From positions 1 through 64,000 of the forward strand of contig JAFLCL010000013.1 of NCBI GenBank assembly GCA_017303575.1: a DNA stretch of 64,000 bases, read 5' to 3'. The position numbers and the translations under genes were made by a program. Under the pieces are notes generated by a model that was given only the letters and a program-made list of their open reading frames with translations, was not told the DNA's origin and did no database searches. Within the stretch, counting starts at the first letter, position 1; each line of letters opens with the position of its first letter. This document shows positions 26,099 through 35,125 of this stretch, piece by piece. This DNA comes from Deltaproteobacteria bacterium. GTDB taxonomy: Bacteria; Myxococcota_A; Polyangia; Polyangiales; Sandaracinaceae.

Positions 26099-27432
26099 CG
26101 TTCGGCTCCTTCCTTGCCGGAGATCAGCGCGGGCACGTCGATGCCGGTCGAGTCGCGCAGCGCGCTCATCACGGCGCCGACCATCTTCGGGTAGCTCGCG
26201 GCGTAGCCCGCGATCGCGTTGCCATCGCCGCCGTCGATCACGTGGACGTCCTTGGGGTCGAGCGAGCCGAGGCTGTGCACCACGGAGCCCACGATCTGGT
26301 CGAGGTGCTGCACGACGTAGATCTCACGCGCCTGCGGGCCCATCGTGGTCCACGCGTCACTCATCGCCGCGAGGACCTCGTTGGCTGCCAGACCGTTCTC
26401 CACGGTCGGCGCCGCGAGGCCCTTGGCGATGATCGCCTGCGCCTGACGCTGAAACTCCGACGGGATGACGACCTCGGCGTGCAGGCGCCGCTGCTCGAGC
26501 TGCGCGCGCAGCGACTGCAGATCGCGCTCGGCCATGGCGCGTGCGGTCTTCGCTGCGGCCTCGGCCTCGCGCTCGACGGCCTGCGCCTGGCCTTCGAGCT
26601 GCGCGCGGATCTGGCGGAGCTCGTTCTGCTTGGTCTGGATGGACGTCTGCGCCGTCGTGCGCGCGAGCTCGGCGTTCTGCGTCGCCGTCGCCTGCGCCTG
26701 CTGGATCTCCTGGTTCGCCTGGCTCTCCGCGTTCTCCGCGTCACGGAGCGCGGCGGCGATCTTGGGGCGACCGATCGAGTCGAGGTAGCCGGTCGAGTCG
26801 CTCACGCTCTGGATCTTCAGCGTGTCGAGCTGGAGGCCGAGGATCTGGAGATCGTCCTCCGCCGCATGGATGAGCTTCTCCGCGAACTTGAGGCGATCTT
26901 CGTTCACCTCTTCGGGCGTGAGCTGCGCGAGCACCTCGCGGAGCGCGCCCTCGAGCGTCTGCTGCGCGACGAGCTCGATCTCCTGCCGGCTCTTGTTGAC
27001 GAAGCGCTCCACGGCGTTGCGGAGGATCTTCTCCTCGGAGTGGATCTTCACGTTCGCGATTGCGTGGATCTCGAGCGGGATGTTGCCGCGCGAGTAGGCG
27101 TTCTGGACCACGACGTCGACGGGAATGACCGTCATGTCGAGGCGGCTCACGATCTCGAGGATCGGGATGCGCACCGCGCGCTGGCCGGCCTTCACGATCC
27201 GGTAGCCCACGTCCTGACCGTCGTCGGTCTTGTTGCGCTGACCCGAGAAGACGAGCACCTCGTTGGGCCGCGCGATGAAGAGGAACGCGCGCAGGAACTG
27301 CACGATCGCGAAGAGCGCGAACGCTGCGAGCAGCGCGCCGCCGATCGCGTACCAGAGCATGGTCGAGTCGAGGCCCAAGAGCGTGGGCTCTGGCGGCTGC
27401 GCCGCGTACGGATCGTAGTTGTAGGTCTGCAT
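26095..27432 (-). CDS. SPFH/flotillin-family membrane protein, paralogue
   Basis: A 445-residue protein. A short Tyr/Pro-rich N-terminus (QTYNYDPYAAQPPEPT) is followed by one transmembrane helix (about 25-50), then IARPNEVLVFSGQRN, the SPFH entry motif shared with the downstream gene. The two proteins align through NIPLEIHAIANVKI, GYLDSIGRPK and the coiled coil (about 235-330), so they arose by duplication. ATG 27432 has a strong ribosome site GGAGGGAGC. Its stop overlaps the next start by 4 bp. Homologous pairs (FloT/YqiK type) scaffold membrane microdomains together with NfeD proteins, which fits the gene upstream. Confidence 0.92.
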   Translation of the reverse strand: MQTYNYDPYAAQPPEPTLLGLDSTMLWYAIGGALLAAFALFAIVQFLRAFLFIARPNEVLVFSGQRNKTDDGQDVGYRIVKAGQRAVRIPILEIVSRLDMTVIPVDVVVQNAYSRGNIPLEIHAIANVKIHSEEKILRNAVERFVNKSRQEIELVAQQTLEGALREVLAQLTPEEVNEDRLKFAEKLIHAAEDDLQILGLQLDTLKIQSVSDSTGYLDSIGRPKIAAALRDAENAESQANQEIQQAQATATQNAELARTTAQTSIQTKQNELRQIRAQLEGQAQAVEREAEAAAKTARAMAERDLQSLRAQLEQRRLHAEVVIPSEFQRQAQAIIAKGLAAPTVENGLAANEVLAAMSDAWTTMGPQAREIYVVQHLDQIVGSVVHSLGSLDPKDVHVIDGGDGNAIAGYAASYPKMVGAVMSALRDSTGIDVPALISGKEGAER

Positions 27433-27563
27433 GCTCCCTCCGAGTGGCCGCGTGCGCATCGCGCGCAGCAGCAGAAAACGTCGTGCGATGTCCCGCCGAG
27501 ACGGCCCCGCGTCGGCTCGCCGCGCGAGCCGCACCGACCGACGACGCGGACTCTACCAGCGGA

Positions 27564-28142
27564 TCACGGCGTCGAGATGCGGGTCCGCGCGACCTTCGCC
27601 TTGGTCCCGTCCATCTCGACGACGAGCACCTCGTCGCGGGTCTCGTACGTGCCGTCGTCCATCGCGGTGCAGAGGAGATCGATCGTCGATCCCTTCACCT
27701 CGAGACGGATCTTGCCCGTCGCGCCGGGGCCGAAGCCCACGAGCAGGCGCCCCGTCTTGCCGATGTAGTCGGCCGTGGTGGCCGAGCTGTTCGAGGATTC
27801 GGCGGTCATCGTCTTCACGAGCCAGCTCGCGAAGAGCCCCGCGAAGAGGCCCATGCCCACTGCGAGCACCGCCGCGACGATCGGATTTCCCACGACGCCG
27901 AAGCCATCGAGGATCACGCCGGTGATGCCGAAGAAGGCTGCGAAGAACGTCCAGAAGCGGGCCGAGAGCAGCCAGAGCATGAAGCTCTCGATGCCTTGCG
28001 GATCACCAGCGCCGTTCGCCGTGGCGTCGTGTCCGTGACCCACCTCGACGTGGTCGGCGTGATCGCCGTGCCCACCGAGCAAGAGGCTCGCGCCGAGCAG
28101 CAGCCCACCGACGATCAACGCAAAGATGTAGAGGTAGATCAT
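27564..28142 (-). CDS. NfeD/YqiJ-like membrane protein with OB-fold
   Basis: A 192-residue protein. An N-terminal helix (YIFALIVGGLLLGASLLLGG) is followed by a His/Asp-rich loop (HGDHADHVEVGHGHD, about 24-40) that could bind metal. Two or three more helices follow (about 55-110, FWTFFAAFFGITGVILDGF, VAAVLAVGMGLFAGLFASWL), then a C-terminal OB-fold (about 120-192) with IGKTGRLLVGF and DDGTYETRDEVLVVEM. This is the layout of short NfeD-type partners (YqiJ) encoded beside flotillins, which the next two genes encode. It lies 131 bp upstream of the first SPFH gene. Confidence 0.85.
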   Translation of the reverse strand: MIYLYIFALIVGGLLLGASLLLGGHGDHADHVEVGHGHDATANGAGDPQGIESFMLWLLSARFWTFFAAFFGITGVILDGFGVVGNPIVAAVLAVGMGLFAGLFASWLVKTMTAESSNSSATTADYIGKTGRLLVGFGPGATGKIRLEVKGSTIDLLCTAMDDGTYETRDEVLVVEMDGTKAKVARTRISTP

Positions 28143-28238
28143 CAGCGCGCCCTCGCGGCCCTTCTACGCCCAGCGTAGCTGGGTTGTTCCCCCCGACCAA
28201 CGTCACGCGCGCGAGCGTGGATCGGCGACGGCGGTGTG

Positions 28239-28268
28239 AAGGCCGATCAGGTCTTCTGATCAGGCCTT
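28239..28268 (-). terminator. Hairpin overlapping a stop codon
   Basis: Arms AAGGCCGATCAG (28239-28250) and CTGATCAGGCCTT (28256-28268) pair over 12 bp with one bulged A, around the loop GTCTT. The right arm contains the stop codon of the minus-strand zinc-ribbon gene. Position and strength suggest a terminator or mRNA 3' stabiliser; there is no U-run. Confidence 0.5.
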
Positions 28269-28793
28269 CTTGTGGCCGCGCGTCGCGCGCTGCGCCTGCT
28301 CGCCGAGGAACGCGCCGAAGAGCGAGATCATCACGCCCATCGCACCGCCGACGAAGTAGGCGATGAGCGAGGGCTCGAAGCCATCGGGCGTCGACCACTT
28401 GAGGTAGACGATCGTCGGGATCGCCGCGATCAACGCGCCGACGGCGGGCTCGAGGAAGGTCTTGCCCGGCGAGAAGAAGCCGACGGCGAGGCCACCGAAG
28501 AACCACACCACCACCGAGATCGCCAAGCCCGCGAACCCTTGCGGGTCGTAGCTCGGGATCACGAACGGCAGCGCGCCGATGATCAGGCCCTGGAGCACCA
28601 CGTAGACGACGAACGCGATGATCACCCACAGGATGGAGAAGCCCTCCTGTTGGTTCGCGCGCGCGGCTTCTTCCTCGGCGGTGTACTCGACCTGAACTGC
28701 CTCGAGGCGTGCGCCGCACGACACGCAGCGCTGGGTCTGCGGCTCGTTCTTGAACCCGCAGACGTGGCAGACGATCAGATCCTTCTGGGCCAT
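28260..28793 (-). CDS. Zinc-ribbon membrane protein
   Basis: A 177-residue protein with an N-terminal zinc ribbon (CHVCGFKNEPQTQRCVSCGA, residues about 9-28, four Cys) on the cytoplasmic side. Four predicted transmembrane helices follow (about 53-165: ILWVIIAFVVYVVLQGLIIG, AGLAISVVVWFFGGLAVGFF, VGALIAAIPTIVYLKW, LIAYFVGGAMGVMISLFGAF). It ends in a basic tail. The family is not named; similar zinc-ribbon/TM proteins are common in Deltaproteobacteria. ATG 28793 is chosen because the zinc ribbon follows at once; ATG 28835 is an alternative. It lies 117 bp upstream of the NfeD/flotillin genes and may take part in the same membrane function, but that is inference. Confidence 0.8.
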   Translation of the reverse strand: MAQKDLIVCHVCGFKNEPQTQRCVSCGARLEAVQVEYTAEEEAARANQQEGFSILWVIIAFVVYVVLQGLIIGALPFVIPSYDPQGFAGLAISVVVWFFGGLAVGFFSPGKTFLEPAVGALIAAIPTIVYLKWSTPDGFEPSLIAYFVGGAMGVMISLFGAFLGEQAQRATRGHKKA

Positions 28794-28874
28794 GCTGCGG
28801 CCGATTGTCGCCTCCCCTGCCATCGGCCGCAACAATCGGACCCGAGAGGGCAGGGGACGACGATGAATCGACGT

Positions 28875-29447
28875 TCAGGGCGCGGGCCTCTCGGCCGCGG
28901 AGGGCGGCGCGGCGAGCAGCGAACGAACCTCGTCGAAGCGCTCGTTCGGCACGGTGATCGTCAGGTTGTACTGCGCGATGCGCCAGCCGAGGTCGTCGCG
29001 CACGAGCACGCCACTGCCCCGCGCGGGGCCGAGGTTCACGGTCTCGAGGTCTTCGTCGAACCACGCCACCGAGCCCGCGCGGATCGCTCCGGCGTCGATC
29101 ACGACGTCGCGTCGCACGGCGCGCATCTGCCAGCCGCGTCCCTCCGAGAACGGTGCGTGCGCATACGCGCGGAACTGATCGCGGGTCCAACGCTCGGTCG
29201 CGTCGGTGCCGAGGAAGATCGAGTCGCGCGTCATGAGCCCGAAGTACGCGTCCTCGTCGGAGCGAGCTGCGGCCTCGTGCCACGCGTCGAGCGTGCCCCG
29301 GATCGCCGCCTCTTCCTCGCCGCGCGAGCCGAGCGACGCCCGGGTGTAGAAGCCGAGCTCGCGGCTCGACTCGATGCCGGGGCCGCACCCGAGCAGCGTG
29401 AGGAAGCACGCGAGCCCGCACGCCACGGCACGCAGCGAGGTCGTCAT
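28875..29447 (-). CDS. NTF2/SnoaL-like lipoprotein
   Basis: A 190-residue probable lipoprotein with the lipobox region LACFLTLLGCGPG. The mature part (about 45-175) fits an NTF2-like/DUF4440 cone fold: helix IRGTLDAWHEAAARSDEDAY, FGLMTRDSIFLGTD, RDQFRAYAHAPFSEGRGW, and strands ending GVLVRDDLGWRIAQYNLTITV. Such domains bind small ligands or act as periplasmic partners; no catalytic residues are obvious. ATG 29447 overlaps the stop of the response regulator (ATGA), so the two products are made together. Its role in that signalling pathway is inferred only from this coupling. Confidence 0.82.
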   Translation of the reverse strand: MTTSLRAVACGLACFLTLLGCGPGIESSRELGFYTRASLGSRGEEEAAIRGTLDAWHEAAARSDEDAYFGLMTRDSIFLGTDATERWTRDQFRAYAHAPFSEGRGWQMRAVRRDVVIDAGAIRAGSVAWFDEDLETVNLGPARGSGVLVRDDLGWRIAQYNLTITVPNERFDEVRSLLAAPPSAAERPAP

Positions 29448-30841
29448 GCGTCGGTGATCCCGAGCTCGTCGAGCTTGTTGTAGAGGGTGCGTCGGCTGAC
29501 GCCGAGCAAGCGCGCCGCGAGCGTGCGGTTGCCCTTGGCCTTGCCCAGCGCCTCGCGCACGGCCGCGCGCTCGGCGTCCTTGCGCTGCGCGTCGAGCGTG
29601 TCGCCGCTCACGCTCGCGGAGGTCGGAGCGCTCGGTCGCTCGCTCGACACGCTCGGTGACGCGCCCGGACGCGACGCGAGCTCACGCTCGATCTCGCTCG
29701 CGCCGATCACGTCGCCGTCCGCGAACACCACCACGCGCTCGAGGAAATTCTGGAGCTCGCGCACGTTGCCGGGCCAGTCGGCCTGCTCGAGCACGCGCAT
29801 GGCGTCGGGACCGAGCACGATGCCTGGTCGGCCGTTCGCTTCGCCCAGTCGTGCGACGAAGCGCGTCGCGAGCGCGGGCACATCGACGCGTCGATCACGC
29901 AGCGCGGGCATCACGACCGGGACGACGTTCAATCGATAGAAGAGGTCCTCTCGGAAGGCGCCCTCCTTCACCATCTGCTCGAGGTTTCTGTGCGTGGCGG
30001 CGACGAAGCGCACGTCGGCCTTCTCCGAGCTCGTCGCGCCGAGGCGCTGGAACTCGCGCTCCTGCAACAGCCGAAGGAGCTTCACCTGCACCGCGGGCGT
30101 GACGTCACCGATCTCGTCGAGGAACAGCGTGCCTCCGCTCGCGAGCTCGACCCTTCCGGGCTTGCGGTTCGTCGCGCCGGTGAACGCGCCCTTCTCGTAG
30201 CCGAAGAGCTCGCTCTCGAGGAGGTTGTCGGGCAACGCGCCGCAGTGCACGGCGACGAAGGGGCCCTTGGCGCGTGGCGAGAGGCGATGGAGCTCACGCG
30301 CGGCGACCTCCTTGCCGGTGCCACTCTCGCCGCGGAGGAGCACGGTCGCCATCGTGGGCGCGGCCTTCTCGAGCCGCTTCATCGCGTCGCGCATCGCCTC
30401 GGACGTACCGACGATCGGACCGTCCTTGGAGGGCGCCGCCTCGGGCGGCTTCTCGGCCGCGTCCTTCGCGCCCGTGAGCGCCTTGCCGATCGTGAAGAGC
30501 ACCTCGTCGCGATCGAACGGCTTGGTGAGGAAGTCGGTCGCGCCGTTCTTCATCGCCTCGACCGCCAGCGACACGGTGCCGTGTGCGGTGAGAAGGATGA
30601 CTGGCAGATCGCTGTGCTTCCTCTGCACCTCGGCGAGCAGCTCCATTCCGTCCATGCCCGGCATGCGCACGTCCGAGACGATCACGTCGACGCCGCCCGA
30701 CGCGAGCGCGGCGAGCGCCTCCGCGCCCGAGCCGACGTAACGTGCTTGATGGCCGGCCTGCGAGATCAGCGCGGTGAGCACCATGCCGACGGCGCGATCG
30801 TCGTCGACGACGAGCACGCGCGCGCGAGTGGGAGACGACAT
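29444..30841 (-). CDS. NtrC-family response regulator (sigma-54 activator)
   Basis: A 465-residue enhancer-binding protein. The receiver domain (about 8-120) has VVDDD, phospho-acceptor Asp57 in IVSDVRMPGMDG and Lys in FLTKPF. The AAA+ domain (about 140-370) has Walker A GESGTGKE, the sigma-54 contact GAFTGA, Walker B GGTLFLDEIGD and the sensor segment FREDLFYRLNVVPV. After a Ser/Pro-rich linker, a Fis-type helix-turn-helix (about 425-462) has GNRTLAARLLGVSRRTLYNK. All key parts are intact. No histidine kinase is encoded nearby, so its partner is elsewhere. It lies between two lipoprotein genes in one minus-strand run. Targets are unknown; one sigma-54-like site lies at 17892. Confidence 0.95.
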   Translation of the reverse strand: MSSPTRARVLVVDDDRAVGMVLTALISQAGHQARYVGSGAEALAALASGGVDVIVSDVRMPGMDGMELLAEVQRKHSDLPVILLTAHGTVSLAVEAMKNGATDFLTKPFDRDEVLFTIGKALTGAKDAAEKPPEAAPSKDGPIVGTSEAMRDAMKRLEKAAPTMATVLLRGESGTGKEVAARELHRLSPRAKGPFVAVHCGALPDNLLESELFGYEKGAFTGATNRKPGRVELASGGTLFLDEIGDVTPAVQVKLLRLLQEREFQRLGATSSEKADVRFVAATHRNLEQMVKEGAFREDLFYRLNVVPVVMPALRDRRVDVPALATRFVARLGEANGRPGIVLGPDAMRVLEQADWPGNVRELQNFLERVVVFADGDVIGASEIERELASRPGASPSVSSERPSAPTSASVSGDTLDAQRKDAERAAVREALGKAKGNRTLAARLLGVSRRTLYNKLDELGITDA

Positions 30842-30869
30842 CGAGGTCGATGATACCCGCGCTCAGCGC

Positions 30870-31271
30870 TCAGACCGCGTCCTGGTTGTTGACGCACTCG
30901 TAGCGGCGGCCGTCGTCGGTGACCATCAGGTCCGGGAAGTGGAACGGCGCGACGGGCATGCACACCGCTTCGGCGCACGCAGGGTCGCAGCTCGAGCGCG
31001 TGCAGTCTCCTTGCATGCCGCAGGCGGCGGGCCTCGGCTCGCAGGTCATCCCCGACCTCCCCGCGTCGTCCGGCCCGGGGCCACCGTCCGTGGGGAACCC
31101 AGCGTTGCGACGGCTCACGCAGATCTCGCCCTCCGCGCAGGTGGCCTCCCCGCACGCGAACGTGCCGGGCAATGCGGCGTCGATGCCGGGGGGACCCGCA
31201 TCGGGCGTCGAGGTGCTCGGACAGCCGAGCGCGAACATCGAGAGGAGCACGAAGAGAATGCGAAGATGCAT
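30870..31271 (-). CDS. Small Cys-rich lipoprotein
   Basis: A 133-residue probable lipoprotein; the signal sequence LFVLLSMFALGC is followed by a Pro/Asp/Ala linker. The body has ten or more Cys in short loops (CGEATCAEGEICVSRR, CGMQGDCTRSSCDPACAEAVC), probably disulfide-bonded, and ends RYECVNNQDAV. No family is recognised. It lies 28 bp upstream of the sigma-54 activator on the same strand and may be in its operon. The 368-bp spacer before it is filled with repeats. Confidence 0.75.
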   Translation of the reverse strand: MHLRILFVLLSMFALGCPSTSTPDAGPPGIDAALPGTFACGEATCAEGEICVSRRNAGFPTDGGPGPDDAGRSGMTCEPRPAACGMQGDCTRSSCDPACAEAVCMPVAPFHFPDLMVTDDGRRYECVNNQDAV

Positions 31272-31639
31272 GCGGGCGAGGCTACGACAGCGGCCGCCCT
31301 CGCACGAGATCTTCGCGCGCTCTCAGGGAGCGAGAAACAATCGCTCTCGGTTCGCAGGATTGGGTTGGGGCGCCACGCGGCGGGGTCTGCGCAGCAGACC
31401 CCTGGAGCGGGAGTGAGGAGGAGTCATCGACGATCGAACGACGGGGAGCTCGAGGGGCCAGAGGTCCCTCGACCCAGGCAAACTCAGGGAGCGAGAAACA
31501 ATCGACTCGAGACCTGAAGGGACGCGGTGGTGGGGGGGTCCAGGGCGAGTTCCGCAGGCCGAAAGGCCGAGGATGTTTGAGCATCGGACCCCCCTCCGCC
31601 GCGGCCCGATCCGAAGCGCGGGGATTCCTTCTCGCTCTC
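31272..31639. repeat. Intergenic repeat, copy C (modules 3 and 1)
   Basis: No gene is visible in this 368-bp spacer. It contains CAGGGAGCGAGAAACAATCG twice (31324-31343 and 31485-31504); an inverted copy with one mismatch is at 51366-51385. It also contains a full module 1 (31531-31639) matching 5206-5290 and 24727-24808. CGACCCAGGCAAACTCAG at 31470-31487 resembles the outer end of module 2. The right end runs into the thiolase stop codon. Confidence 0.85.
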
Positions 31640-32848
31640 TCAGCGCTCGGCTTCGAGGATCACCGCGAGGCCCTGGCCCACGCCGATGCAGAGGCTCGCG
31701 AGTCCGTAGCGGAGGCCGCGCGCCCGGAGCTCGTGCGCGAGCGTGAGGAGGATGCGGGCGCCGCTCGCGCCCAGCGGATGACCGATCGCGATCGCGCCGC
31801 CGTTCACGTTCACCTTCGCGGGGTCGAGGCCGAGGCCGCGTACGCAGGCGAGCGACTGCGCGGCGAAGGCCTCGTTGAGCTCGACGAGATCGAGATCCTT
31901 CGCCGTGAGGCCCGCGCGCTCGAGCGCCTTCTTGCTCGCAGGCACGGGGCCGATGCCCATCACGCTCGGGTGCACACCGGCGGCGGCGCTCGCCACGATG
32001 CGCGCGAGCGGCTTCGCGCCGTTCTTCTCGGCCCAGCTGCGCGAGCTGATCAGTATCGCGGCGGCGCCGTCGTTGAGCGAGCTCGCGTTGCCCGCAGTGA
32101 CGCTGCCGTCCTTGCGGAACACGGGCTTGAGCTTCGCGAGGGCCTCGATCGTCGAGTCGGGGCGCGGGCCCTCGTCGCGATCGATCACAGTGTCGGGCGC
32201 GCCCTTCTTCGCGGCGGGCAAGGAGATCGGCGCGATCTCGCGCGCGAACGTGCCCTTCTCCCACGCGGCGCTCGCGCGCTTGTGGCTCTCGACTGCAAAT
32301 GCATCCTGATCTTCGCGTGACACCGAGTGCTCCTTCGCGACCTCTTCGGCGGTCTCGCCCATCGAGATCAGCGGGAAGCGCTCGGCCATCTTCGCGTTCG
32401 GGAAGCGCCAGCCGAGCGAGGTGTCGAACACCGCGGGCGGCGTGCGCGGGAAGGCCTCGCTGCCCTTCTCCATCACGTACGGCGCGCGCGTCATCGACTC
32501 GACGCCGCCCGCGACCATCACCTCCGCATCGCCGTTCTTGATCGCGCGTGCGCACTGCACCGCGGCCTCGAGGCCCGACGCGCACAAGCGATTCACGGTG
32601 ACGCCCGTGACCTCGTAGGGAAGGCCCGCGAGCAAGAGCGCCATGCGCGCGACGTTGCGGTTGTCCTCGCCCGCTTGGTTCGCGCACCCGAAGATCACCT
32701 CTTCGACGGCGCTCTTCGCGACGGGATTGCGATCGAGCAGCGCCCTGATGACGTGCGCGCCGAGATCGTCGGGCCGCACGGGCGAGAGCGCACCGCGGTG
32801 CTTGCCGAAGGGACTGCGGAGACCATCGAGGATGACAGCGTCGGTCAT
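31640..32848 (-). CDS. Acetyl-CoA acetyltransferase/thiolase
   Basis: A 402-residue thiolase that either cleaves 3-ketoacyl-CoA (beta-oxidation) or condenses two acetyl-CoA. The nucleophile Cys89 lies in [10 protein letters not shown], with the second active-site Cys in SLCIGVGQG and His in [23 protein letters not shown] is also present. Length is normal. The start ATG 32848 gives the canonical N-terminus [20 protein letters not shown]. There is no beta-oxidation partner beside it, so degradative or biosynthetic use cannot be decided. It is divergent from the AlkD-like gene. Its stop is embedded in an intergenic repeat. Confidence 0.95.
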   Translation of the reverse strand: MTDAVILDGLRSPFGKHRGALSPVRPDDLGAHVIRALLDRNPVAKSAVEEVIFGCANQAGEDNRNVARMALLLAGLPYEVTGVTVNRLCASGLEAAVQCARAIKNGDAEVMVAGGVESMTRAPYVMEKGSEAFPRTPPAVFDTSLGWRFPNAKMAERFPLISMGETAEEVAKEHSVSREDQDAFAVESHKRASAAWEKGTFAREIAPISLPAAKKGAPDTVIDRDEGPRPDSTIEALAKLKPVFRKDGSVTAGNASSLNDGAAAILISSRSWAEKNGAKPLARIVASAAAGVHPSVMGIGPVPASKKALERAGLTAKDLDLVELNEAFAAQSLACVRGLGLDPAKVNVNGGAIAIGHPLGASGARILLTLAHELRARGLRYGLASLCIGVGQGLAVILEAER

Positions 32849-32952
32849 GATGGCGCGCAGCCTAGCCCGCGCTCCGCGTCGCACCAACGGTCCGGGAAGG
32901 CGTGGTTGTCGAGCGATCCATGGGCCCAGCCCGCGAGTGAGTGAGGAGAATG

Positions 32953-33765
32953 ATGGCCGCGAGGAAGACCGCACCCGAGACGACGTCGAGACGCGCAGCG
33001 ATGAAGGCGCAGTCGACGAAGGTCGCCAAGCCCGCGGGACGTGCTCGCGCCGAGAAGGAGGCGAGGCCGGCGTCACCGACGGCGACGGCTTTTCTGGCGC
33101 GGCTCGAGGCGAACGCAACGGAGGCCGAGCGAATCAAGTACGTGCGCTTCTTCCCGCTCGCCACGCGGCGTGAGGGCGACGTGTTCCTCGGCGTCCGCAT
33201 GGGCACCGTGTTCGAGCTCGCGAAGGCGTTCGTCGCGATGGAGCCGCGTGAGATCGAGCGGCTCATGGAGAGCGACGTGCACGAGGCGCGCGCGGGCGCG
33301 ATGAGCGTGATGGCCAAGCAGTACGCGGCGAAGGGCACGACGCCCGAGCGGAAGCAGGCGCTCTTCGACCTCTACCTCCGCCGTCACGATCGCATCGACG
33401 ACTGGGATCTCGTCGATCTCGCCGCGCACCAGGTGCTCGGCGCGCACCTCGTCGATCGCGATCGCGCGTTCCTCACGCAGCTCGCGCGATCGAAGCAGCC
33501 GTTCGAGCGACGCACGGCGATCGTCGCGACCTTCGCGTTCGTGCGCCGGGGTCAGCTCGACGACACCTTCGCGATCGCCGCGCTGCTGGCGGGCGACCCC
33601 CACGAGCTGGTGCAGAAGGCCGTGGGATGGGCGCTGCGTGCGACCGGTGGTCCGCGCCTCGACGCCTTCCTGGACGCACACGCCGTGAACATGCCGCGAC
33701 CCATGCTGCGTGCGGCGATCGAGAAGCACACGCCCTCGATGCGGGCGCGGTACCTCGCGTTCTGA
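32953..33765 (+). CDS. AlkD-like DNA alkylation repair protein
   Basis: A 270-residue HEAT-repeat protein of the AlkC/AlkD family, which excises N3- and N7-alkylated purines. After a basic, Ala/Lys-rich tail of about 45 residues come helical repeats. Family marks are [43 protein letters not shown] and [16 protein letters not shown], with the end [12 protein letters not shown]. The basic tail is unusual and may help DNA binding. AGGAG (32944-32948) is better spaced from ATG 32953 than from ATG 32950. With AlkB (8223-8849) it is the second alkylation-repair gene of the window. Confidence 0.88.
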   Translation: MAARKTAPETTSRRAAMKAQSTKVAKPAGRARAEKEARPASPTATAFLARLEANATEAERIKYVRFFPLATRREGDVFLGVRMGTVFELAKAFVAMEPREIERLMESDVHEARAGAMSVMAKQYAAKGTTPERKQALFDLYLRRHDRIDDWDLVDLAAHQVLGAHLVDRDRAFLTQLARSKQPFERRTAIVATFAFVRRGQLDDTFAIAALLAGDPHELVQKAVGWALRATGGPRLDAFLDAHAVNMPRPMLRAAIEKHTPSMRARYLAF

Positions 33766-33769
33766 GTCG

Positions 33770-35125
33770 TCAGGCGATGCCGGGCGGCTCGAACACGCCG
33801 CCGCGGATCGACTCGAGCTCCTTCGCGAGCGTGATCACGCGCGCGTCCTCGCCGGGACGGCCGATGATCTGCACGCCCGTCGGCATGCCGTCCACGATGG
33901 ACCACGGCACGCTCGAGGCCGGGGCGCCCGTGATGTTCGCGGCGGCGGTGAACGCGCCGAGGTGCGCGAGCTCGCGGAACTGGAACTCGGGCGTCAGGTC
34001 GCGCATCGCGTGCACGCGCGGCGCGATCACCCCGGTCGACGGGGTGAGCACCACGTCGCAGTCGAGCATCGCCTCGATCGACCGCTTCGTGAGCGCCTCG
34101 TGAAGCGCACGCGCCTCCTCCGCGCTGTGCTTGCGACCCTCCGCGCGGAACCAGCGCGTCACGGGCTGGAGGCGCGACTCGAAGAACACCGGCACTGCCG
34201 CGAGCAAGCGCTGGTAGATGGGCATGAACTCGCTGAGCGATGCTTTCGCGCCTTCGATGGGCACGACGCGGTGGCCCGCGCGCTCGAGCGCGCGCGATGC
34301 CTGCTCCGCGGCCTCGACACACACGGCGTCGGTCTTGCCGAGGGGCGATCGGGTGAGGAGGCCGATCTTCATGCGCGGCGCGCGCGTGCGAGCGATCGTG
34401 AGGAACGAGCCCGAGGTACCGACGCGATGCCCCGTCAGCACGTCGAGCAGCGCAGCGCCGTCCTCGACGGTGCGCGCGATGGGGCCGATCGCGGTCATGC
34501 CGAGCTCGTCGAGCTCCGCGTGCGGATTGGCGACGCGGCCGCGCGTGGGCTTGTGGCCGAAGAGGCCGCAGTACGCGGCGGGGATGCGGATCGAGCCCGC
34601 ACCGTCGCTGCCTGGCGCGATCGGGAGCATGCGTGCAGCGATCGCCGCGGACGCCCCGCCGCTCGAACCACCCGCCGTACGCTCCACGTTCCACGGGTTG
34701 CGCGTGGGCGGGTGGATGTCGGGCTCCACCACGGGCAGGAGCGCGAGCTCCGACGTCGTCGTCTTGCCGACGATGATGAAGCCGGCGCGCTTGATGGTCG
34801 CGACGAGCGAGTCGTCGATCGGACCGGGCACCGGCGGCAGACCGCGCGTGCCGTTGCGGCTGATCACGCCGCGCACGAAGTGGAGATCCTTGATGCCCGT
34901 GGGCACGCCGTGGAACGGGCCGTTGCTCGCGGCACCCCGCGATCGATCGGCGTTCTTCGCCGCCAGGATCGCGCGGTTCTTGATCACGCGGACGAACGCC
35001 GTGTAGCGACCGTCGAGGCGCGTGATGCGATCGAGGTAGTGACGAACGAGCTCCTCGCTCTTCAGCGTCCCTCCGCGGATGCGCTCTGCCTGCTCGAGCG
35101 CGCTGAGATCGTGGAGCTCCGTCAT
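33770..35125 (-). CDS. Amidase signature-family hydrolase
   Basis: A 451-residue amidase with the Ser-cisSer-Lys triad: Lys79 in GVPTGIKDL, Ser154 in TAGGSSGGASA and Ser178 in GSDGAGSIRIPA. This family hydrolyses amide bonds and includes fatty-acid amide hydrolases, 6-aminohexanoate hydrolase and GatA. No GatB or GatC gene is beside it, and the sequence lacks GatA-specific context, so a stand-alone amidase is likely. It has no signal peptide. ATG 35125 overlaps the stop of the transhydrogenase gene (ATGA). Substrate unknown. Confidence 0.92.
   Translation of the reverse strand: MTELHDLSALEQAERIRGGTLKSEELVRHYLDRITRLDGRYTAFVRVIKNRAILAAKNADRSRGAASNGPFHGVPTGIKDLHFVRGVISRNGTRGLPPVPGPIDDSLVATIKRAGFIIVGKTTTSELALLPVVEPDIHPPTRNPWNVERTAGGSSGGASAAIAARMLPIAPGSDGAGSIRIPAAYCGLFGHKPTRGRVANPHAELDELGMTAIGPIARTVEDGAALLDVLTGHRVGTSGSFLTIARTRAPRMKIGLLTRSPLGKTDAVCVEAAEQASRALERAGHRVVPIEGAKASLSEFMPIYQRLLAAVPVFFESRLQPVTRWFRAEGRKHSAEEARALHEALTKRSIEAMLDCDVVLTPSTGVIAPRVHAMRDLTPEFQFRELAHLGAFTAAANITGAPASSVPWSIVDGMPTGVQIIGRPGEDARVITLAKELESIRGGVFEPPGIA

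Noticed and set aside
31282..31584. Small minus-strand frame beginning MLKHPRP
   Set aside because: It is the translation of an intergenic repeat; parallel frames occur at the other copies.
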